Source: Algibacter luteus | GTDB taxonomy: Bacteria; Bacteroidota; Bacteroidia; Flavobacteriales; Flavobacteriaceae | DNA: 64,000 nt | Reading direction: 5' to 3' | Assembly (NCBI RefSeq): GCF_900141715.1 | Contig: NZ_FQYK01000008.1 | Span: forward strand, 1-64,000 | Part shown: one piece after another, positions 37,963 through 46,890 of the stretch | How the letters are laid out: each line of letters begins with the position of its first letter | How positions within the stretch are numbered: the stretch's first letter is position 1 | The notes under the pieces: generated by a model | Seen by the model: only the letters and a program-made list of their open reading frames with translations | The model's database searches: none | Told to the model about the DNA's origin: nothing | Position numbers and translations under genes: made by a program

Positions 37963-39354
37963 ATGGAGTTTAGTCATGATGACAACAACAATTTGCCTCT
38001 TACCAAGTTTGAATCGATGTTAAAAACAAACCACGTTTTGTTCTTCGATTCTGAAGAATTTGAAAACATTATTCATCATTACTTAAACCAAGGTAAAATA
38101 GCATTAGCAAAAAAAGCTATTAAATTAGGTCTAGATCAGCATCCAACTTCTATAAATTTAAGATTGTTTAGAGTAGAGATTTTTGTCTTCGAAAACAAGC
38201 TAATTGAGGCGGATAAACTTTTAAGTGAATTGTATGCTATAGATCCAACCAATGAAGAAATCTACATTCAAAAAGCAAATATTTTCTCTAAAAAAGATGA
38301 TCATGAGCAAGCTATTGAAGTGCTAAAACAAGCATTAGAACTCACTGATGATGTTATTGATTTATATTCCTTAATTGGAATGGAATATTTGTTTCTTGAT
38401 CAGTTTGAAAATGCGAAAACATTTTTCATGAAATGCTTAGAAGCTGATATGAATGATTACTCAGCACTTTACAATGTCATTTATTGTTTCGAATTTTTAA
38501 ATCAAAACGAAGAAGCCATTTCATTTTTAAATGAATTTTTAGACAAAAATCCATATTGCGAAGTGGCATGGCATCAATTAGGGAAACAATACTACACCTT
38601 AAAAGACTATAAAAAAGCATTAACAGCTTTTGATTTTGCTATTATTTCTGATGACACTTTTGTTGGCGCATATATAGAACGTGGCAAGGTTTTAGAAAAA
38701 TTAAAATGCTTTGAAGATGCCATTGAAAACTATACCATCACTTTAAAATTAGATGAACCAACTTCCTTTGCATTGTTGCGAATTGGTAATTGTTACGAAA
38801 AGTTAGGAAATGAAGATTTGGCCCTTCAATATTATGATAGAACGGTACATGAAGATCCTTTATTAGATAAAGGATGGATTGCAATTACCAAGTTTTACAA
38901 TAAAAGAGGAAATCATCAAAAAGCATTATTCTACATTAATAAGGCGATAAATATTGACTCTGAAAACGTGTTATATTGGAAGCTTTATTCTCAAATAAAT
39001 CAAAGATTAAAATTTTACGAAGAAGCTGAACGCGGTTACAAAAAAACGATAGAATTAGGGAACTTCGAGTTAAACACATGGTTATCCCGTGGCGATTTAT
39101 TAATAAAACTAGGAGAGCCTGAAGCTGCTATATTTAATTTTGAACAAGCAGTTGTTTTTTATCCCGACAACGCTGAAATTGAATTTAGACTAGCAGGAAT
39201 ATTTTTTACACTGAAAGAAATCGATAAAGGAACTTTTCATTTAAAAAACGGGCTAAAAAATAACGAAGATTATGCGTTTATAATTGATGAACTTTTTCCC
39301 AATCTTACGAATCAACCAATCGTAAAAAATATACTCAAGAAAATCTACAAGTAA
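37963..39354 (+). CDS. Tetratricopeptide repeat protein
   Basis: About 463 residues from ATG 37963 (an in-frame GTG two codons earlier is possible). No signal peptide. The whole chain is made of 34-residue helix-turn-helix TPR units, visible as A-x3-Y/F periods such as GKIALAKKAIKLGLDQHP, EQAIEVLKQALELTDDVIDL, YKKALTAFDFAIISDDTF, NEDLALQYYDRTVHEDPL and GEPEAAIFNFEQAVVFYPD. TPR solenoids are protein-interaction scaffolds. A cytoplasmic location is inferred; the partner is unknown. Confidence 0.9.
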   Translation: MEFSHDDNNNLPLTKFESMLKTNHVLFFDSEEFENIIHHYLNQGKIALAKKAIKLGLDQHPTSINLRLFRVEIFVFENKLIEADKLLSELYAIDPTNEEIYIQKANIFSKKDDHEQAIEVLKQALELTDDVIDLYSLIGMEYLFLDQFENAKTFFMKCLEADMNDYSALYNVIYCFEFLNQNEEAISFLNEFLDKNPYCEVAWHQLGKQYYTLKDYKKALTAFDFAIISDDTFVGAYIERGKVLEKLKCFEDAIENYTITLKLDEPTSFALLRIGNCYEKLGNEDLALQYYDRTVHEDPLLDKGWIAITKFYNKRGNHQKALFYINKAINIDSENVLYWKLYSQINQRLKFYEEAERGYKKTIELGNFELNTWLSRGDLLIKLGEPEAAIFNFEQAVVFYPDNAEIEFRLAGIFFTLKEIDKGTFHLKNGLKNNEDYAFIIDELFPNLTNQPIVKNILKKIYK

Positions 39355-39401
39355 GCTTTCTCAACTTACATCAACAAGTTTTTTTTTAGTCTCCAATTGT
39401 A

Positions 39402-39409
39402 TACCTTTG
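39402..39409 (+). promoter_or_regulatory. -7 element before the DUF368 pair
   Basis: TACCTTTG lies 22 nt upstream of the first DUF368 start; the -33 is not clear. Confidence 0.45.
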
Positions 39410-39430
39410 GATTTCTATTAAATCAAAATT

Positions 39431-40351
39431 ATGCAAAGAAACCTTAAGGAATATTTAATTATTTCATTTAAAGGATTAGCCATGGGAGCAGCAGATGCAG
39501 TTCCTGGGGTTTCCGGCGGTACAATAGCTTTCATTTCCGGAATTTATGAAGAACTTATTTCTACCATAAGCAACATTAAAGGATCGCTTTTTAAAACCCT
39601 TTTTAAATCTGGTTTCAAAACTTTTTGGCAAGAATTAAACGGGAATTTTTTATTGGCTCTTTTGTCTGGTATTATCATCAGCTTTGTGTCATTCATGAAA
39701 TTAGCCAAATATCTTTTAGAACACCATCCTATTTTAATTTGGTCCTTCTTTTTTGGATTAATTGTAGCCAGTATTTATTTCGTTGGCAAACAGATAACAA
39801 AATGGAATATAGTTACCATACTGGCATTAATAATTGGTGCAGGCATTGCTTTTTATGTAAGTAAACTCCCAGCCTCGGATGCTAATGACAATCCTTGGTT
39901 TTTATTTCTAGCCGGAGCCATAGCTATTTGTGCTATGATTTTGCCTGGAATCTCAGGCTCATTTATACTCATTATATTAGGGGCGTATAAAACACTTAGT
40001 AATGCAATACATGACATCGATATTAAAAAACTTATCATATTTGTTTCTGGAGCTGTAGTTGGACTGCTTAGCTTTAGTCACGTATTAAAATGGCTCTTTA
40101 AAAATTATCATAACACGACGCTCGCTTTGTTAACTGGGTTTATTTTTGGGTCATTAAATAAAGTTTGGCCTTGGAAAAACACACTAACATGGCATACTAA
40201 CGCAAAAGGTATTCAATCGCCTTTATTACAAGAAAGTATTTCTCCTTTTTCTTTTCAAGGTGATAATCATTTTATATTTTCCATAATTCTAATGATTTTA
40301 GGATTCTTAACTATTTTTATTCTTGAAAGAGTTGGGTCAAAACAAGCGTAA
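39431..40351 (+). CDS. DUF368 membrane protein, undecaprenyl-phosphate transporter family (first copy)
   Basis: A 306-residue polytopic inner membrane protein. The DUF368 signature KGLAMGAADAVPGVSGGTIAFISGIYEEL is seen as MGAADAVPGVSGGTIAF, and its inverted second copy as GAIAICAMILPGISGSFILI, marking an internal duplication. About eight hydrophobic segments are visible. DUF368 (PopT) proteins flip undecaprenyl phosphate back across the membrane for peptidoglycan and polymer synthesis. Its TAA stop overlaps the ATG of the next gene by one base, so the two paralogues are translationally coupled. Confidence 0.92.
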   Translation: MQRNLKEYLIISFKGLAMGAADAVPGVSGGTIAFISGIYEELISTISNIKGSLFKTLFKSGFKTFWQELNGNFLLALLSGIIISFVSFMKLAKYLLEHHPILIWSFFFGLIVASIYFVGKQITKWNIVTILALIIGAGIAFYVSKLPASDANDNPWFLFLAGAIAICAMILPGISGSFILIILGAYKTLSNAIHDIDIKKLIIFVSGAVVGLLSFSHVLKWLFKNYHNTTLALLTGFIFGSLNKVWPWKNTLTWHTNAKGIQSPLLQESISPFSFQGDNHFIFSIILMILGFLTIFILERVGSKQA

Positions 40352-41367
40352 TGGAAAGCACCAGAACACTCACAGATAAGTTGTTTCTAATCTTAAAAGG
40401 ATTAGGCATGGGTGCTGCTAATAAAGTACCCGGAGTTTCTGGTGGTGTAGTTGCTTTTGTTGCTGGGTTTTACGAAGAATTTATTTATTCATTAAGAAAA
40501 GTAAATAAAAAAGCGTTTAAATTACTATTTAATGGTCGCTTTAAGAGTTTTTACAGATATATCAATGGCAGGTTTTTAGGCTTATTATTCTTCGGCATGA
40601 TTGTAAGTTACTTTAGTGTTTCTAAAGTTTTAGACTATCTTATAAAACACTACGAACTTTACATATGGAGTGTGTTTTTCGGAATGATTATTGGCTCCAT
40701 TTATTATATCAATAAAGATTTTCAAGACTGGAATTATAAAACATACACCTCACTTGCTTTAGGAATAATCCTTGGTGTGAGCATAAGTTTTTTAAACCCC
40801 GCGAAAGAAAACGACAACTTATGGTTTGTTTTTTTCTGCGGCATTATTAGTGTTTCTGGTATGACTTTACCTGGATTTTCAGGGTCTTTTATTCTTATTT
40901 TACTAGGAAACTACGTGTTGCTGTTGGTCGATTCTGTAAATGCATTGTACGATACAATGTCAGATATTATTCGTGGCGATTTAAGTTTTATAGATAACCA
41001 CGAACGACTTAGAATGCTTAAAGTACTTATCGTTTTTACTTTAGGTTCGGTTACAGGCTTGGTTACATTTTCGCATGTTTTAAGCTATATTTTAAAGCAT
41101 TATAAAAGTATTACACTTTCAGCAATTATTGGTTTTATTATAGGGTCTTTAGGTGTTGTGTGGCCATGGAAAAAAACTATTTACAAAATCGACAAATCTG
41201 GTAATTTCTTATTAGATTCAACAGGAGAAAAAATAATTGAAAATTATCAACGTTTCAAACCAGAATTAAATACTGAAACGTATTACGCCATTGCTTTTAT
41301 AATTCTAGGTGTTTTAATAGTTTTAGCGTTAGAATGGTACGGACAAAAAACAAGAAGAATAAAATGA
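40351..41367 (+). CDS. DUF368 membrane protein, undecaprenyl-phosphate transporter family (second copy)
   Basis: A 338-residue paralogue of the preceding gene, with MGAANKVPGVSGGVVAFVAG and GMTLPGFSGSFILILLG as the paired signature loops. It differs by a longer cytoplasmic or periplasmic insert (DTMSDIIRGDLSFIDNHERL) and a longer region before the last membrane helix. The pair may form a heteromer or have diverged in substrate; neither is proven by sequence. Its stop overlaps the aroE start (ATGA). Confidence 0.92.
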   Translation: MESTRTLTDKLFLILKGLGMGAANKVPGVSGGVVAFVAGFYEEFIYSLRKVNKKAFKLLFNGRFKSFYRYINGRFLGLLFFGMIVSYFSVSKVLDYLIKHYELYIWSVFFGMIIGSIYYINKDFQDWNYKTYTSLALGIILGVSISFLNPAKENDNLWFVFFCGIISVSGMTLPGFSGSFILILLGNYVLLLVDSVNALYDTMSDIIRGDLSFIDNHERLRMLKVLIVFTLGSVTGLVTFSHVLSYILKHYKSITLSAIIGFIIGSLGVVWPWKKTIYKIDKSGNFLLDSTGEKIIENYQRFKPELNTETYYAIAFIILGVLIVLALEWYGQKTRRIK

Positions 41368-42104
41368 ACAAATTAGGCCTGTTAGGTAAAAATATATCCT
41401 ATTCTTTTTCAAAAACATACTTTAAAAAGAAATTTGAGAATGAAAACATTAACGATATTACTTATGAAAATTTCGATATTGAAAGTATTGAACTCTTTCC
41501 TTCAATAATTAAAAACACTAAGGGTTTAAAAGGGCTAAACGTTACTATTCCGTACAAAGAACAAGTTATTCCTTACTTAGACAAAATCAATAAAAAGGCC
41601 AAAACCATTGGAGCAGTTAACACCATTAAGGTAACTAAAAAAGGAAAATTAAAAGGCTATAATACAGATTGCTACGGTTTTAAAAACACGCTGAAACCTT
41701 TTGTTAAAAAGCATCATAAAAACGCATTAATTTTAGGTACTGGCGGTGCAAGTAAAGCCATTGCGTTTTCGTTGCATGAAATGGGAATCTCCTATCATTA
41801 CGTATCCAGAAAATTAAAAGAAGGTATTGATTTTACTTATGATACTTTAACAGAAAGCGATATTGCAAATCATCAAATTATAGTAAATTGTACGCCATTA
41901 GGCACGTTTCCAGATGTAGATGTATGTCCAAAAATTCCATATCAAGCCATAACAAAAAATCACATTCTCTTCGATTTAATTTACAATCCAGACGAAACAA
42001 AGTTTTTAAAATTAGGGAAACAAAACCAAGCCACTATTGTTAACGGATTGAATATGCTAAAACTACAAGCCGAAAAATCTTGGTCTATTTGGAATATAAA
42101 ATAA
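41364..42104 (+). CDS. aroE: Shikimate dehydrogenase
   Basis: Reduces 3-dehydroshikimate to shikimate with NADPH in aromatic amino acid synthesis. From ATG 41364 it is 246 residues, at the short end for AroE; the longer upstream frame reads through the end of DUF368 and is unlikely. Signatures are LLGKNISYSFSKTYF (substrate Ser pair), GLNVTIPYKEQVIPYLD (catalytic Lys), GAVNTI, NTDCYGF, LGTGGASKAIAFSL (dinucleotide loop), NCTPLGTFPDV and FDLIYNPDETKFL. It overlaps the DUF368 gene by 4 nt. Confidence 0.96.
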   Translation: MNKLGLLGKNISYSFSKTYFKKKFENENINDITYENFDIESIELFPSIIKNTKGLKGLNVTIPYKEQVIPYLDKINKKAKTIGAVNTIKVTKKGKLKGYNTDCYGFKNTLKPFVKKHHKNALILGTGGASKAIAFSLHEMGISYHYVSRKLKEGIDFTYDTLTESDIANHQIIVNCTPLGTFPDVDVCPKIPYQAITKNHILFDLIYNPDETKFLKLGKQNQATIVNGLNMLKLQAEKSWSIWNIK

Positions 42105-42137
42105 GCACTTCTAAAATATAATTAAATCTTATAGTAC

Positions 42138-42168
42138 TTTGTAAATACTTTACTTGTTAGTATCTTTA
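42138..42168 (+). promoter_or_regulatory. Promoter of the DUF349 gene
   Basis: TTTG (42138-42141) and TATCTTTA (42161-42168) are 19 bp apart. The start site would fall at about 42173, past the ATG at 42169, favouring ATG 42208 as the translation start. Confidence 0.5.
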
Positions 42169-42207
42169 ATGTCGAAACCATTATTGACGAACCTTAACAT
42201 TTTTAAA

Positions 42208-44193
42208 ATGTCTGATATTAAAAAATCTAACGAAGTAGAAGGAACTACAGAACAGAATTCTGAAGACCAAAATTTAAACAATAATCAAGAAGTTGAAGCT
42301 ACATCTGCTGTTGAGGCCGAAACTCCAGAAACATCTACTCAAACAGATCAAACTATCACTGAAGACCAAACTGAGAATGCTGAGACAGATGCTGACCATG
42401 ACGAAGTTTTAAATGAAATTGAAGAATCGAATGCCGAAGACGCCGAAGATGAAGGTAATAAAGACCGACATACTATTGAGGTAAAGGCATACGATACCAT
42501 GTCGTTAGAAGCTTTGGCTATCGAATTAGAAAAGCTTATAAAAAATGAGAAAGTTCAAGCTATAAAATCTCATGTTGAAAATATTAATTCTGAATTTAAA
42601 ACCAAGTTTCAAGCTTTAATAGAAGAAAAGAAGGAAGATTTTATTAATAATGGTGGCAACGAAATCGACTTCTATTACAGTTCTCCAGTTCAAAAACGAT
42701 ACAAAGAAGCTTACAATACTTACCGAAAAAAAGTGCATGAGCACTACCAAAGTTTAGAAAAGAATTTAAAGCAAAACTTACAAGATAAGCTTGAAATTAT
42801 TGAGGAGTTAAAAGGCTTGATAAATGTTGAAGAAAACATAAACACTACTTATAAACACTTCAAAGAATTACAAGAACGTTGGAGAAACACGGGACCAATT
42901 CCTCGAGATAAGTATAACAATGCATGGAATAGTTATCACCACCATGTAGAGCGTTTCTACGATTTTTTACACATCAATCGAGACCTACGCGATTTAGACT
43001 TTAAGCACAATTTAGAAAAGAAATTACTCATCATTGAACGTGCCGAAGAACTTGCTAAAGATGATGATATTATGCGCGCCTTTAGAGAACTGCAAGAGCT
43101 TCATAAAATGTGGAAAGAAGAGTTAGGGCCTGTAGCTAGGGAACATCGTGAGGAAATTTGGGAGCGTTTTAAAGTAGCTACCAAAACAATTAATGATAAA
43201 CGCCAGCTTTATTACAAGGAAATAGATAAGGTTTACGAGAAAAATCTAGAAAACAAATTAGAAATAATTTCTAAAATCAAGGAAGTTTCAGAACAAGAAA
43301 GTAAGAGTCATGGTGGCTGGCAGAAAAAAATAAAAGAAATTGAAGTGCTTAGAGAAGCCTTTTTTAATGCAGGTAAAGTTCCTATTAAGGTGAATGAAGA
43401 AACGTGGGCAAAATTTAAAGATGCGGTAAGAACGTTTAATAGAAAGAAAAATTCTTTTTATAAAGATCTTAAAAAAGAGCAATACAATAACCTACAACTA
43501 AAACTAGATTTAATAAAAATTGCTGAAGACAATAAGGAAAGTGAAGATTTTGAAACCGTAACGCCTTTGATGAAAAAAATTCAAAGTGATTGGAAAAAAA
43601 TCGGTCATGTTCCTAGAAAAGACAGCGACAAAATATGGAAACGTTTTAAAGCAGCCTGTAATTATTATTTTGATAGAATACATGCCAAAAGAAACGCTGC
43701 AAGCCAAGAACAAGTTGATGCTTACAATAAAAAGAATGAGCTTTTAAAAGGATTAAGTGATTTGAAGCTTCCAAAAGATAAAGAAAAAGGCGTTGAAACT
43801 ATTAAAGAGCAAATTAAAGAATGGCAATCCCTAGGTAGAGTGCCTAATGACAAACGTTATATTGAAGGTAAATTTCAGAAAACGATTGATAGTTTGTTGT
43901 CTTCATTAAAGGTTGATAAAAAAGAAGCCGAATTGATTAAGTATGAAAATAAATTGGATAGTCTTAATGATTCGGAAAACTCAAAGCATTTAGATAACGA
44001 ACGCATTTATATTCGTAAAAAGATTGATGAAGTCAAAGGTCAAATCAATCAACTTGAGAATAATTTACAATTTTTTACCAATGTTGATGATGACAATCCG
44101 TTAGTAAAAGAAGTACATACCAACATTAAAAAACATAAAGACGATTTGGTATTGCTAAAAGCAAAACTTCGAAAAATAAAAGATTTATATTAA
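42208..44193 (+). CDS. DUF349 repeat protein
   Basis: About 661 residues from ATG 42208 (MSDIKKSNEVEG); ATG 42169 would add 13 residues but precedes the predicted start site. The first 100 residues are low-complexity and acidic (Glu, Asp, Thr). The rest is a chain of five to six DUF349 helical units of about 70 residues, each with a W-containing core: HFKELQERWRNTGPIPRDKY, LQELHKMWKEELGPVAREH, FFNAGKVPIKVNEETW, IQSDWKKIGHVPRKDSD and IKEWQSLGRVPNDKRY. A C-terminal coiled coil follows. The family is widespread in Bacteroidota; its function is not established. Confidence 0.92.
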   Translation: MSDIKKSNEVEGTTEQNSEDQNLNNNQEVEATSAVEAETPETSTQTDQTITEDQTENAETDADHDEVLNEIEESNAEDAEDEGNKDRHTIEVKAYDTMSLEALAIELEKLIKNEKVQAIKSHVENINSEFKTKFQALIEEKKEDFINNGGNEIDFYYSSPVQKRYKEAYNTYRKKVHEHYQSLEKNLKQNLQDKLEIIEELKGLINVEENINTTYKHFKELQERWRNTGPIPRDKYNNAWNSYHHHVERFYDFLHINRDLRDLDFKHNLEKKLLIIERAEELAKDDDIMRAFRELQELHKMWKEELGPVAREHREEIWERFKVATKTINDKRQLYYKEIDKVYEKNLENKLEIISKIKEVSEQESKSHGGWQKKIKEIEVLREAFFNAGKVPIKVNEETWAKFKDAVRTFNRKKNSFYKDLKKEQYNNLQLKLDLIKIAEDNKESEDFETVTPLMKKIQSDWKKIGHVPRKDSDKIWKRFKAACNYYFDRIHAKRNAASQEQVDAYNKKNELLKGLSDLKLPKDKEKGVETIKEQIKEWQSLGRVPNDKRYIEGKFQKTIDSLLSSLKVDKKEAELIKYENKLDSLNDSENSKHLDNERIYIRKKIDEVKGQINQLENNLQFFTNVDDDNPLVKEVHTNIKKHKDDLVLLKAKLRKIKDLY

Positions 44194-44220
44194 AGCTTTT
44201 TTGCTTCTTCCCAAATTTTG
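44190..44220 (-). pseudogene. Duplicated MazG tail beyond the stop codon
   Basis: In the same frame as mazG and 66 nt (22 codons) beyond its C-terminal WEEAKRLPK, the minus strand reads KIWEEAKKL and a second stop. It looks like a tandem duplication of the gene end, leaving an outer copy behind the present stop. Confidence 0.5.
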
Positions 44221-44249
44221 TATTTGAAAATCACAGATTTTCTAATTCC

Positions 44250-45029
44250 TTATTTTGGCAATCGCTTTGCTTCTTCCCAAAACACATCCATTTCAGCAAG
44301 TGTCATGTCTTTTAGAGGTTTGTTTAATTTTTTGGCTTTTTCTTCTAGATACTGAAAACGTTTAGAGAATTTTTTATTTGTTCGTTCCAAAGCATTTTCT
44401 GGATTGATTTTTAGAAAACGTGCGTAGTTAACCATCGAGAACATGACATCGCCAAATTCGCTTTCTATTTTATCTTGGTTTCCAGCTTGTACTTCGGTTT
44501 TAAACTCGTTAAGCTCCTCCTCTACTTTTTCCCAAACTTGATGCGGCGCTTCCCAATCAAAACCTACACCAGCTACTTTTTCTTGAATTCTGTTTGCTTT
44601 AACCAGTGCCGGCAAACTTTTTGGGACACCTTCTAAAACACTTGTTTTGCCTTCTTTAAGCTTTAGGTTTTCCCAATTGCGCTTTACATCGTCTTCATTG
44701 TCTACTTTTACGTCACTATAAATATGTGGATGTCTGCTTATTAGTTTTTCGCAAATACTATTGCATACATCTGCGATATCAAAATCTTTCGTTTCGCTGC
44801 CTATTTTAGAGTAAAACACAATGTGTAACAAAACATCGCCTAATTCCTTTTTTACTTCGTTCAAATCATTATCCAGAATGGCATCACCAAGTTCGTAAGT
44901 TTCTTCAATAGTTAAGTGGCGTAAGGTTTCCATGGTTTGCTTTTTATCCCACGGACATTGCTCGCGTAACTCGTCCATTATGGTAAGTAACCTATCAAAG
45001 GCTTTCAGTTGGTCTGCTCTAGAATTCAT
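44250..45029 (-). CDS. mazG: Nucleoside triphosphate pyrophosphohydrolase MazG
   Basis: Hydrolyses NTPs to NMP and pyrophosphate, cleaning the nucleotide pool. The 259-residue protein has two tandem MazG domains. The first is complete: CPWDKKQTMETLRHLTIEE followed by the metal-binding ETYELGDAI and KKELGDVLLHIVFYS. The second has LPALVKANRIQEKVAGVGFDW and ESEFGDVMFSMVNYARF. It ends WEEAKRLPK. It is convergent with the DUF349 gene. Confidence 0.96.
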   Translation of the reverse strand: MNSRADQLKAFDRLLTIMDELREQCPWDKKQTMETLRHLTIEETYELGDAILDNDLNEVKKELGDVLLHIVFYSKIGSETKDFDIADVCNSICEKLISRHPHIYSDVKVDNEDDVKRNWENLKLKEGKTSVLEGVPKSLPALVKANRIQEKVAGVGFDWEAPHQVWEKVEEELNEFKTEVQAGNQDKIESEFGDVMFSMVNYARFLKINPENALERTNKKFSKRFQYLEEKAKKLNKPLKDMTLAEMDVFWEEAKRLPK

Positions 45030-45127
45030 TTTTGAAGTTTTTGTAAAAATACAATTTTGATGATGTTGACATGGTATTATTTATCCAAAATAATTGCTTG
45101 ATTTTGTCAGAAAAATAGACTAACTTC

Positions 45128-45177
45128 GTTTAACGTCGGATATAAAACATTTAAACGTTTGATATCCGCCTTAGTTA
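45128..45177. repeat. Left boundary hairpin of the restriction island (attC-like)
   Basis: TAAC (45131-45134) and GTTA (45174-45177) are complementary and enclose GTCGGATAT (45135-45143) and ATATCCGCC (45162-45170), with AAAC/GTTT further inside. The unequal arms resemble folded attC recombination sites. A 9-mer GTTACCTGC (45174-45182) is repeated inverted at 49568. Confidence 0.45.
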
Positions 45178-45206
45178 CCTGCAAGCTGAAAAGCCAACCG
45201 CACAGT

Positions 45207-45253
45207 CAAGCACATTTTATTTTTTTCGTGCCTCAAAAAATAAAAAGAGCTTG
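45207..45253. repeat. Second hairpin, left side of the restriction island
   Basis: AAGCACATTTTATTTTTT (45208-45225) is complementary to AAAAAATAAAAAGAGCTT (45235-45252) at 15 of 18 positions. With the preceding hairpin it fills most of the 327-nt gap between mazG and the restriction operon, which holds no gene. Confidence 0.45.
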
Positions 45254-45297
45254 CCTTTTCCCACCACCACAATCCGAAAAATAATCTGAATTAAATC

Positions 45298-45339
45298 TTG
45301 GAATTCAAAAATGTTTTATATATTTGGACAATATTTGTC
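45298..45339 (+). promoter_or_regulatory. Promoter and palindromic operator of the restriction operon
   Basis: TTG (45298-45300) and TATATTTG (45319-45326) are 18 bp apart. Immediately after the -7 lies GACAA-TAT-TTGTC (45327-45339), a perfect palindrome covering the expected start site. The HTH gene begins 17 nt later, so autoregulation by that protein is the simplest reading. Confidence 0.65.
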
Positions 45340-45356
45340 TAAAACAATTTTGACCA

Positions 45357-45665
45357 ATGAAAACATTAGGTGACACTTTAAAATGTGCAAGAGAGGAAAA
45401 AGAATTGATACTGCGAAAAGTTGCGGCTGAAGTAGATATTGACCAATCTCTGATTAGCAAGTTTGAGAAAAATGAAAGAAAACCAACAATGGAACAAATC
45501 ATAAGACTTGCCAATTTTTATGGACTTTCCGAAAGTGAATTAGTAATAAATTGGTACTCTGAAAAAATTGCGGACGAACTAAAATACACGGAATCTACTT
45601 CCGAAATATTAAAAGTAGCAGAAGAAAAAATTAACTATTATAAAGCTCAAGAAAATGGAAAATAA
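45357..45665 (+). CDS. XRE-family HTH regulator, probable controller protein of the R-M operon
   Basis: A 102-residue protein: an N-terminal Cro/C1-type helix-turn-helix (about 1-65; LGDTLKCAREEKELILRKVA, QSLISKFEKNERKPTMEQII, LANFYGLSESELVI) and a short helical tail. Small HTH proteins leading restriction operons usually delay endonuclease expression until methylation is complete. It is the first gene of a four-gene operon, and a palindrome lies at its own start site. Its stop overlaps or abuts the methyltransferase start. Confidence 0.85.
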   Translation: MKTLGDTLKCAREEKELILRKVAAEVDIDQSLISKFEKNERKPTMEQIIRLANFYGLSESELVINWYSEKIADELKYTESTSEILKVAEEKINYYKAQENGK

Positions 45666-46890
45666 GAAAATGAAAGTTGCAGAATTATTTGCAGGAGTTG
45701 GAGGTTTTCGTCTTGGACTTGAAAAAAGCAATTATGAAGTTGTTTGGAGTAACCAATGGGAACCGTCAACCAAAATGCAACACGCTTCAAAAGTTTATGA
45801 GGAGAGATTTGGTAAAGAAAATCACTCTAACGAAGATATAAATGAAGTTGTGACTAGAAATGTAGAAGAAATTCCAGATCACGATTTGTTGGTTGGTGGA
45901 TTTCCTTGTCAAGATTATTCTGTTGCAACAACTTTACATAATTCAAAAGGATTAAAAGGTAAAAAAGGTGTTCTTTGGTGGTCAATTCACCAAATTTTAG
46001 AAAACAAAAAAAATAAGCCAAAATACTTGTTTTTAGAAAATGTTGATAGACTTTTAAAATCGCCAGCAAAACAAAGAGGTCGTGATTTTGCTGTAATGCT
46101 TCAAAGCTTAAATGATTTAGGTTACGCAGTAGAATGGCGAGTTATAAATGCAGCTGAATATGGAATGCCACAAAGGAGAAGAAGAGTTTTCTTTATTGGC
46201 TATCATAAATCGACAGAAGTTTACAAAAGACTTCAAAAATCGAATAAAACAAATTGGCTAACAGAAGAAGGAACTATTGCAAACGCTTTTCCTGTTGCTA
46301 AAACAAATTCAATTCAAGAAGTAGAATTAAAAGGAGATTTAGTAGAAATAACCAATAATTTTAATAAAAACGGAAAGTTGTCGCCTTTTCAAAATACAGG
46401 TTTACTAATTAAAGGTAAAGTTTATACTACCAAAACAGAACCAAATTATGATGGAAAGAAAACCGTTTTAGCAGACGTATTACAAAATGGAGAAGTTACA
46501 CCTGAATTTTTCATTGATGAAAAAGACAAAGACAAATGGGAATATTTAAAAGGAGCTAAAACCATTGAACGCAAATCAGCGGATGGATTTGTTTACAAGT
46601 ATTCAGAAGGCGGAATGATTTATCCTGATGCTTTAGACAATGCTTCAAGAACCATAATAACAGGCGAAGGTGGAAAATCACCTTCAAGATTTAAACACGT
46701 AGTTGTTTCTGATAGAGGTTTACGAAGATTAACACCTATTGAGTTAGAAAGACTAAATATGTTTCCAGATAATCACACTAAACTAGATGGAATTACAGAC
46801 ACTAAACGTGCATTTTTTATGGGAAATGCTTTAGTAGTTGGTGTAATTGAAAAAATTGGAGAAGAACTTTATAAACAGGTAAATTCATAA
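45655..46890 (+). CDS. C5-cytosine DNA methyltransferase, M.Sau3AI-like
   Basis: Transfers methyl from AdoMet to C5 of cytosine in the recognition site. The 411-residue protein has all main motifs: I (VAELFAGVGGFRLGLE), IV with catalytic C85 (VGGFPCQDYSVA), VI (LFLENVDRLLKSPAKQRGRD), VIII (YGMPQRRRRVFFI) and X (FFMGNALVVGVIEKIGE). The segment KGKKGVLWW plus the ENVDRLLKSPAKQRG block resembles M.Sau3AI, which methylates the cytosine of GATC; the specificity is inferred from this and the partner endonuclease. The start may be ATG 45655 (overlapping the HTH gene by 11 nt) or ATG 45670 (4 nt after its stop). Confidence 0.92.
   Translation: MENKKMKVAELFAGVGGFRLGLEKSNYEVVWSNQWEPSTKMQHASKVYEERFGKENHSNEDINEVVTRNVEEIPDHDLLVGGFPCQDYSVATTLHNSKGLKGKKGVLWWSIHQILENKKNKPKYLFLENVDRLLKSPAKQRGRDFAVMLQSLNDLGYAVEWRVINAAEYGMPQRRRRVFFIGYHKSTEVYKRLQKSNKTNWLTEEGTIANAFPVAKTNSIQEVELKGDLVEITNNFNKNGKLSPFQNTGLLIKGKVYTTKTEPNYDGKKTVLADVLQNGEVTPEFFIDEKDKDKWEYLKGAKTIERKSADGFVYKYSEGGMIYPDALDNASRTIITGEGGKSPSRFKHVVVSDRGLRRLTPIELERLNMFPDNHTKLDGITDTKRAFFMGNALVVGVIEKIGEELYKQVNS

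Noticed and set aside
41334-41363. Longer aroE start at GTG or ATG near 41334
   Set aside because: It would read through the end of the DUF368 gene; the AroE N-terminus MNKLGLLGKNISYS fits the ATG at 41364 with an ATGA overlap.
42154-42207. Upstream DUF349 starts at 42154 and 42169
   Set aside because: They lie on or before the predicted transcription start, and MSDIKK at 42208 is the usual kind of N-terminus for this family.
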